Below, one piece after another: positions 32,647-36,519 of a stretch of DNA of 36,519 bases (within the stretch, counting starts at the first letter, position 1; each line of letters begins with the position of its first letter). The stretch lies in IMG/VR virus record IMGVR_UViG_3300033571_002976, positions 1-36,519 of that record; one strand, given 5' to 3'. Origin of the DNA: a virus. The translations under genes and the position numbers were made by a program. The notes below the pieces were generated by a model that saw only the letters and a program-made list of their open reading frames with translations, searched no databases and was not told where the DNA came from.

Positions 32647-33435
32647 TTATCTATCCGGGGAGATCAGCACTTCGGTGTCAAAAACAACTTTTTTGGGCGA
32701 ATACTGCATTTTAACATTAGATTCTCGGTTTCCATTTTTATCCAACGACGACTCGGGTAAAATATACGCCTTAACTTTTATGGAAAACTTGCTTTTTACT
32801 AATCTAGCATCATTTGCCGGTAAATCCGTAAGCTGCTGAATGTCCTGAATAGTGGTTTTAAACTGATAATTGTTACTTTCTCCCCAATATTCATTGCTTT
32901 CAAATGAAACGTTCTCTACTATTTTATTCATCTGTTCCATATATTCAGTCCACACAAGCCCTTCATATGTAACGTCATAATAATCTGGTATTTTTGTTAC
33001 ATGATATTTTTCGCTTGGTGTAACGTTGTTAACAACAGTAAATCTGTCATAAATATTTCTGGAGTTCCACGTAGTTTTAAATGTATAACTATTATATTTG
33101 TTCACCGGAGAATTTAATTGATTTTCAGTCATTCCCGTTCTACGAATCATCATAATTGGAAGCTGTATCATTCCATTTTTATCGCGCAATGCTCCATCTT
33201 GCTGCGCACTTTTCCAGCGTTCTGGATTTCCATATATTACAGGAACTTTTATTTGTTTATTGTGCTGAGTTACTATTGGTTTTATTTTTTCCTGTAAATA
33301 TTTTAGAATGGCATTGTCTATTGTATGTAAACCAATTGAAGTTGGTAACATGTCAGTAGATACACGTTTGTTATCCAATCCTCGATTGTATTTCGATTGA
33401 GGGATTATATTAGGATTAAATGTTGGAATGCTCAT
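32647..33435 (-). CDS. 15: tail completion/sheath terminator protein (gp15-like)
   Basis: 262 residues, close to T4 gp15 (272). Residues 64-78 (VPVIYGNPERWKSAQ) followed by GALRDKNGMIQLPIMMIRR resemble the gp15 segment with a Val-Pro-Ile-Thr-Tyr start, and ESNEYWGESNNYQFKTTIQD and VKSKFSIKVKAYILPES fit its second half. In T4 this hexamer caps the tail tube and sheath and joins them to the neck. The ATG overlaps the gp14-like stop (ATGA). It is the last gene of the neck operon. Assigned from order and patterns; the sequence similarity is modest. Confidence 0.72.
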   Translation of the reverse strand: MSIPTFNPNIIPQSKYNRGLDNKRVSTDMLPTSIGLHTIDNAILKYLQEKIKPIVTQHNKQIKVPVIYGNPERWKSAQQDGALRDKNGMIQLPIMMIRRTGMTENQLNSPVNKYNSYTFKTTWNSRNIYDRFTVVNNVTPSEKYHVTKIPDYYDVTYEGLVWTEYMEQMNKIVENVSFESNEYWGESNNYQFKTTIQDIQQLTDLPANDARLVKSKFSIKVKAYILPESSLDKNGNRESNVKMQYSPKKVVFDTEVLISPDR

Positions 33436-33893
33436 AAATGGGTTTCCTCTATATTAAGATTACTTCTGCGAGTCAAGTGTGTCTCACAAATGACTGCTTG
33501 GTTAAACTCAGGGCGCGTTCCAATTAATTGAACTTCATTGATATTATCTATTGAATAAAAATTATCATTAAATTTGATAACATCTCCTACGTCTGGATAT
33601 ACGTTTACATCCTCTAATAATTTACGCACAAATCTAAATTCCACCGCAGTTTGTGCCACATCATAACCAAACCCATCTTCGGTCTCCGGAGTTTTCTTTG
33701 GGTACTTGATGATAGCGTTTAAACTAATACCTTTGTAATACGATTTGGAGGTAGATTCTCCATAAATATTCACCTCTACAATATCGTTTATTATTTTATA
33801 TAAAACGACTTCTACGTCAATTACATCAACAACCAATTCTTTATTAATGTGTTGAAAAAATTGATAGTCTCGTTCTGTTACAAATCGTGGCAT
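33432..33893 (-). CDS. 14: neck protein, short gp14-like
   Basis: 153 residues against 256 in T4 gp14. The conserved end is recognisable: PDVGDVIKFNDNFYSIDNIN (100-119), VQLIGTRPEF and ICETHLTRRSNLNIE (135-149). VEFRFVRKLLEDVNVYPD precedes it. T4 gp14 ends with a comparable Ile-Asp-Asn and Ala-His-Leu-Thr-Arg pattern. The protein joins gp13 in the head-closure neck ring. TAA-T-ATG links it to the gp13-like gene, and ATGA links it to the gp15-like gene. The missing T4 insertions may make a simpler neck. Confidence 0.72.
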   Translation of the reverse strand: MPRFVTERDYQFFQHINKELVVDVIDVEVVLYKIINDIVEVNIYGESTSKSYYKGISLNAIIKYPKKTPETEDGFGYDVAQTAVEFRFVRKLLEDVNVYPDVGDVIKFNDNFYSIDNINEVQLIGTRPEFNQAVICETHLTRRSNLNIEETHL

Positions 33894-33894
33894 A

Positions 33895-35076
33895 TTATCC
33901 TATGTAAATTGGTAACGGAATACGTTGGAATATTTGTTGCATAGCTTCAACGTTTTCCATTTGCTTTTTCATTTGTGCTGTTTGACCGGTTTCTTCCAAG
34001 GTTTCTCGGATTTCTTTTATTAAGTCTTCTTTTTCTCTGGTTGCTTCCTGCCGCAAGGTATCTCCGTCGAGTTTAATCGCCGCGTCAGGAATTGGGATAC
34101 TGTCATACTTTGATCTAATCATACCCAGCAATTCTTTAGCAAGCGCCAGCGTATAACGATAGATCCACAATCTACCCATGCCATTTATATTTTTGTATTG
34201 CATGTTGTCGTATGGAATATTCGAAAAGTCTGAGACCACGCTATTCTCACTCCCAGATTGAAATGCTCCATTACTACCCGACCCGTCGCCTCCATTTAAC
34301 TTGTCGTCTACTACATAATAGTCAAACCAAACTATCGTATCGGCCTTAAATATTGGAGCAAATCGAACAACATTGTTTGCTACAGTAAAATTGTATTGAC
34401 TTTTACGTATCATGTCATTTATTTCGATGGCTTGAATACGGAGAAGATCTTCGTACGCTGGCATCATAACGAAGGTAACTGGTGGACTGTAACCGTCAAA
34501 TCCAAACTCACTCATCAAATTTGTTAATCCAAGCCCAGTGGTTGCAAACGGGTCATAGTAACGCGCTATCGCTGGTGGCATTTGATGATATATCTTACGA
34601 ATTTCTATCGCTTTTCCGTTCTCGTGTACGTCTGCCCACTCTTTCAAATCATATGATTGTGTGTATGCAGACGCACTAATAAATCCTTTTTTCATTGTAA
34701 CATTACCACCGCTTTCTGCCTCAGTACCATACTGTGCAGAAATTTTTACTAATTGTGGAATAGGACTGGCGATGATATTTCTTTGCGTTAAGCTTATGTT
34801 TGTATTCAACCCACGCACGGACATCATATATTCTCGTGCATTAAATTGATTTACTTGATTACTATATGTGGTAATAGCTTCTTCTAAACACGCATATATT
34901 TGTCTATGCGTTAATTCAACGTCCACTACCGGATAACCCAACCTTCTTGCCACAAATGATGCCACTTTCGGGCCTTCAACTTGAAATTCTGCATCGGTAT
35001 CGTAAAATCCAAATGGAGTTAATCCATATGGATTTATAGGTCGTTCTTCAAATGTAATAGGTTCTCTATTTTGCAT
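33895..35076 (-). CDS. 13: neck protein (gp13-like)
   Basis: 393 residues, longer than T4 gp13 (309). Residues 44-71 (RRLGYPVVDVELTHRQ, CLEEAITTY) and the C-terminal segment from 298 (GRLWIYRYTLALAKELLGMI, YDSIPIPDAAIKLDG, EKEDLIKEIRETLEETG) are the typical gp13/head-completion pattern of T4-like phages. The last 50 residues form a charged coiled helix. It completes the DNA-filled head with the gp14-like protein. GAGGAC lies before the ATG and an exact reversed octamer lies 24 bases upstream, after the capsid terminator, so this gene heads the neck operon. Confidence 0.82.
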   Translation of the reverse strand: MQNREPITFEERPINPYGLTPFGFYDTDAEFQVEGPKVASFVARRLGYPVVDVELTHRQIYACLEEAITTYSNQVNQFNAREYMMSVRGLNTNISLTQRNIIASPIPQLVKISAQYGTEAESGGNVTMKKGFISASAYTQSYDLKEWADVHENGKAIEIRKIYHQMPPAIARYYDPFATTGLGLTNLMSEFGFDGYSPPVTFVMMPAYEDLLRIQAIEINDMIRKSQYNFTVANNVVRFAPIFKADTIVWFDYYVVDDKLNGGDGSGSNGAFQSGSENSVVSDFSNIPYDNMQYKNINGMGRLWIYRYTLALAKELLGMIRSKYDSIPIPDAAIKLDGDTLRQEATREKEDLIKEIRETLEETGQTAQMKKQMENVEAMQQIFQRIPLPIYIG

Positions 35077-35099
35077 ACAAGTCCTCGAATAAAGACATA

Positions 35100-35107
35100 T
35101 ATAAATA
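35100..35107 (+). promoter_or_regulatory. exact TATAAATA octamer, reversed relative to genes
   Basis: Lies 24 bases before the ATG of the gp13-like gene and just downstream of the capsid terminator. The gene strand reads CTATTTATATATG. If it were a -10-like element read on the gene strand, the leader would be very short, with the GAGGAC ribosome site inside it. Confidence 0.4.
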
Positions 35108-35130
35108 GTTTATTATAAAAGCAATAAATA

Positions 35131-35158
35131 AAAAGGGGTGGCAAAAGCCACCCCTTTT
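35131..35158 (-). terminator. strong intrinsic terminator after the major capsid gene
   Basis: Perfect 12-base arms (35131-35142, 35147-35158) with a GGGGTGGC core and a four-base loop. Along the gene strand the stem ends in TTTTTATTTATT. It lies 20 bases after the capsid stop and isolates capsid expression from the neck operon. Confidence 0.92.
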
Positions 35159-35178
35159 TACTATATTACCCTAATCGA

Positions 35179-36519
35179 TTAAACTTGTGCAAGCTTATCG
35201 ATGTAGATCTTACCGAAGAATTCCGGACGAACGATCTTCTTCGCGTAACGGGTCATTACACCTCTACGCGGAGTGAAGTTGTTCGGATCATAGACAAGCG
35301 GCGTCATGATCAACGGGATATACGGAGCATATACCGCACCAGTTTCAAGGAATTGTGATCCACGGAAGCCCATGAGCACTAAGTTTTCCTTCATGTATGG
35401 GTTCTTGTAGATCGTGTAACGGTTTTGGAATGAACCAATCTTAGTTACACCAGCCGCAAATTCCATCTTGTCGCCGTCTGTGCCAGCTTGGAAGCCGGGG
35501 ATGGTTTCAAGGATAGTCGCTACTGTTGGTGAAACAACTGCGAAGTTCGCACCACCACGCATAGTCAATCTGTGGATTTGGTTAGATACCTTTTGCATCT
35601 TCTGACCAAGCGTTTGATACCAAGTCATGTTTGTCCACGCGGTGCCCACGAACGAAGAAGCTGCAAATCCGCTTCCGTTCCACACTGAACCGATTTCTGC
35701 TGACCAGTATTCGGTAGTTTGCGCAGCGTTGATTAACATGTCAAGGATTTCAAGGTCGATTTCTGAAGCAACGTAGTCTGAAAGCATGCTTGTCAATTCC
35801 GCTTCCGCGTCAACCGAGTGGTATGCATTCAAGTCTTGCGCTAATTCAGGTGACCATACGGCCTTGAGCTTACGTGTTCTCGCAACGATTGTTTCGGAAC
35901 GAAGTTCCAAATCAATTTGTGGGATGTTCAAATCAGTTGTTCCATCACGATCTTCGTAGTCACCACGAGTCGTGTCAGTTGGCTGCTTGAGGAAAGAAAC
36001 GCTGTTCAATACAATCGTTCCTGTAGCGTTTACTACGAACGTAACGTTTGTTCCGTCGTACTTAGTAAATTCTGGGAGGAAGTTTGCACCGAAATCTGTA
36101 CCAGATCCACTCGGAACGAACGCACGTACTGACAAGAAGTCAGCGTTTTGTAATACTGAAGCAGGAACAACGAACTTTCTCAAGCTACCAGTTGCAACAT
36201 ACGTGTCGTTGAAGTTTACGTCTGCAAATGAAACTGATCCAGTTGCAATTGCTAATGATCCAGTTGCGGCATCATTGATAGTGTAACCAAAACGACCCGC
36301 ACCATATAGACCGCCAGTATCGGTGTTACCGAATCCGCCCCATGCGGAGTTATTGGCGCTACCGTACAATGACTGTCCAGCGGTTTGACCGTTAAGGGTA
36401 TTTCCATACTTGAAGTCCATATAGAATACCAATCCTGCCGGAAGATTCATCGGCTGAACTGATACGAAGTTTTTGCTGGCAATTGAACCGAATACCTTAC
36501 GGACTAATGGAAGAGCAAC
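35179..36519 (-). CDS. 23: major capsid protein (gp23-like), 5' end cut by window edge
   Basis: The frame is open through base 36519, so the start lies outside; the ATG at 36450 is an internal Met. 446 residues are visible (T4 gp23 has 521). The first ones, LPLVRKVFGSIASKNFVSVQ followed by PMNLPAGLVFYMDFKYG, are the conserved gp23 entry to the HK97 fold. Later signatures: LDMLINAAQTTEYWSAEIG, KMQKVSNQIHRLTMRGGANF, VVSPTVATILETIPGF, RYTIYKNPYMKENLVLMGFRG and a C-terminal RGVMTRYAKKIVRPEFFGKI. T4 gp23 is cut by the prohead protease near residue 65; that region is outside the window. Codons end in C or G (AAG, TTC, ATC, TAC) far more than in neighbouring genes, as expected for the most abundant protein. 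Confidence 0.96.
   Translation of the reverse strand, partial: VALPLVRKVFGSIASKNFVSVQPMNLPAGLVFYMDFKYGNTLNGQTAGQSLYGSANNSAWGGFGNTDTGGLYGAGRFGYTINDAATGSLAIATGSVSFADVNFNDTYVATGSLRKFVVPASVLQNADFLSVRAFVPSGSGTDFGANFLPEFTKYDGTNVTFVVNATGTIVLNSVSFLKQPTDTTRGDYEDRDGTTDLNIPQIDLELRSETIVARTRKLKAVWSPELAQDLNAYHSVDAEAELTSMLSDYVASEIDLEILDMLINAAQTTEYWSAEIGSVWNGSGFAASSFVGTAWTNMTWYQTLGQKMQKVSNQIHRLTMRGGANFAVVSPTVATILETIPGFQAGTDGDKMEFAAGVTKIGSFQNRYTIYKNPYMKENLVLMGFRGSQFLETGAVYAPYIPLIMTPLVYDPNNFTPRRGVMTRYAKKIVRPEFFGKIYIDKLAQV

Noticed and set aside
36448-36450. ATG at 36450 as the start of the capsid gene
   Set aside because: The frame stays open to the window edge and the 23 upstream codons encode the conserved LVRKVFGSIASKNFVSVQ segment of gp23, so this Met is internal.

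Overview
This window is a late, structural section of a T4-superfamily contractile-tailed phage (Caudoviricetes, myovirus morphology). All genes I accept lie on the minus strand, so the map reads from right to left. The taxonomic clues are a gp23-type major capsid protein, a gp13-like, gp14-like and gp15-like neck and tail-completion set, a gp18 tail sheath and a gp19 tail tube. The sheath and tube are followed by a long run of low-complexity Ser/Thr/Gly-rich fibre proteins of the kind common in marine and freshwater T4-like phages. The host cannot be named from this window. Ribosome binding sites of the GGAG/AAGGAG type and AT-rich spacers are the only hints. I saw no replication, terminase, portal, lysis, integration, tRNA or CRISPR functions.

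Right part (36519 to 29333): the capsid gene runs off the right edge and ends at a strong terminator. Next comes a tightly packed neck/tail-completion operon (35076 to 32647, with an ATGA overlap and a TAA-T-ATG junction), a small GTG-started coiled-coil gene, the sheath gene with its own hairpin, and the tube gene with its own terminator. The portal, prohead protease and scaffold that flank gp23 in T4 are not here and may lie further right.

Middle part (29273 to 5439): nineteen genes that look like virion decoration, fibre and adhesin proteins. They include a 2252-residue fibre with a C-terminal S74 intramolecular chaperone, two other large repeat fibres, a cyanophage-type beta-helix protein, a kelch-like propeller protein, and a delta-60-repeat protein that appears to hold about fourteen propeller blades inside a small fibre domain. 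Several N-terminal modules occur exactly twice, which suggests paired docking sites. Small helical proteins (54 and 64 residues) sit between them.

Left part (5418 to 1): an overlapping cluster of six genes. It has two tandem GT60/GlcNAc-type glycosyltransferases, one GT-B-like transferase, two HtrL/YibB-type putative glycosyltransferases (one cut by the left edge) and a class I methyltransferase-like protein. Placed directly behind the fibre genes, it is best read as a candidate glycan-building cassette, acting either on the Ser/Thr-rich fibres or on a host surface glycan.

Three signals stand out. (1) A 53-codon protein module is repeated four times in the giant fibre, with nearly identical amino acids but extensively different synonymous codons. 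(2) The octamer TATAAATA, the T4 late-promoter consensus, lies 20 to 40 bases upstream of start codons in five spacers, but on the strand opposite to the genes. (3) The glycosylation-like cassette sits next to the fibre array.
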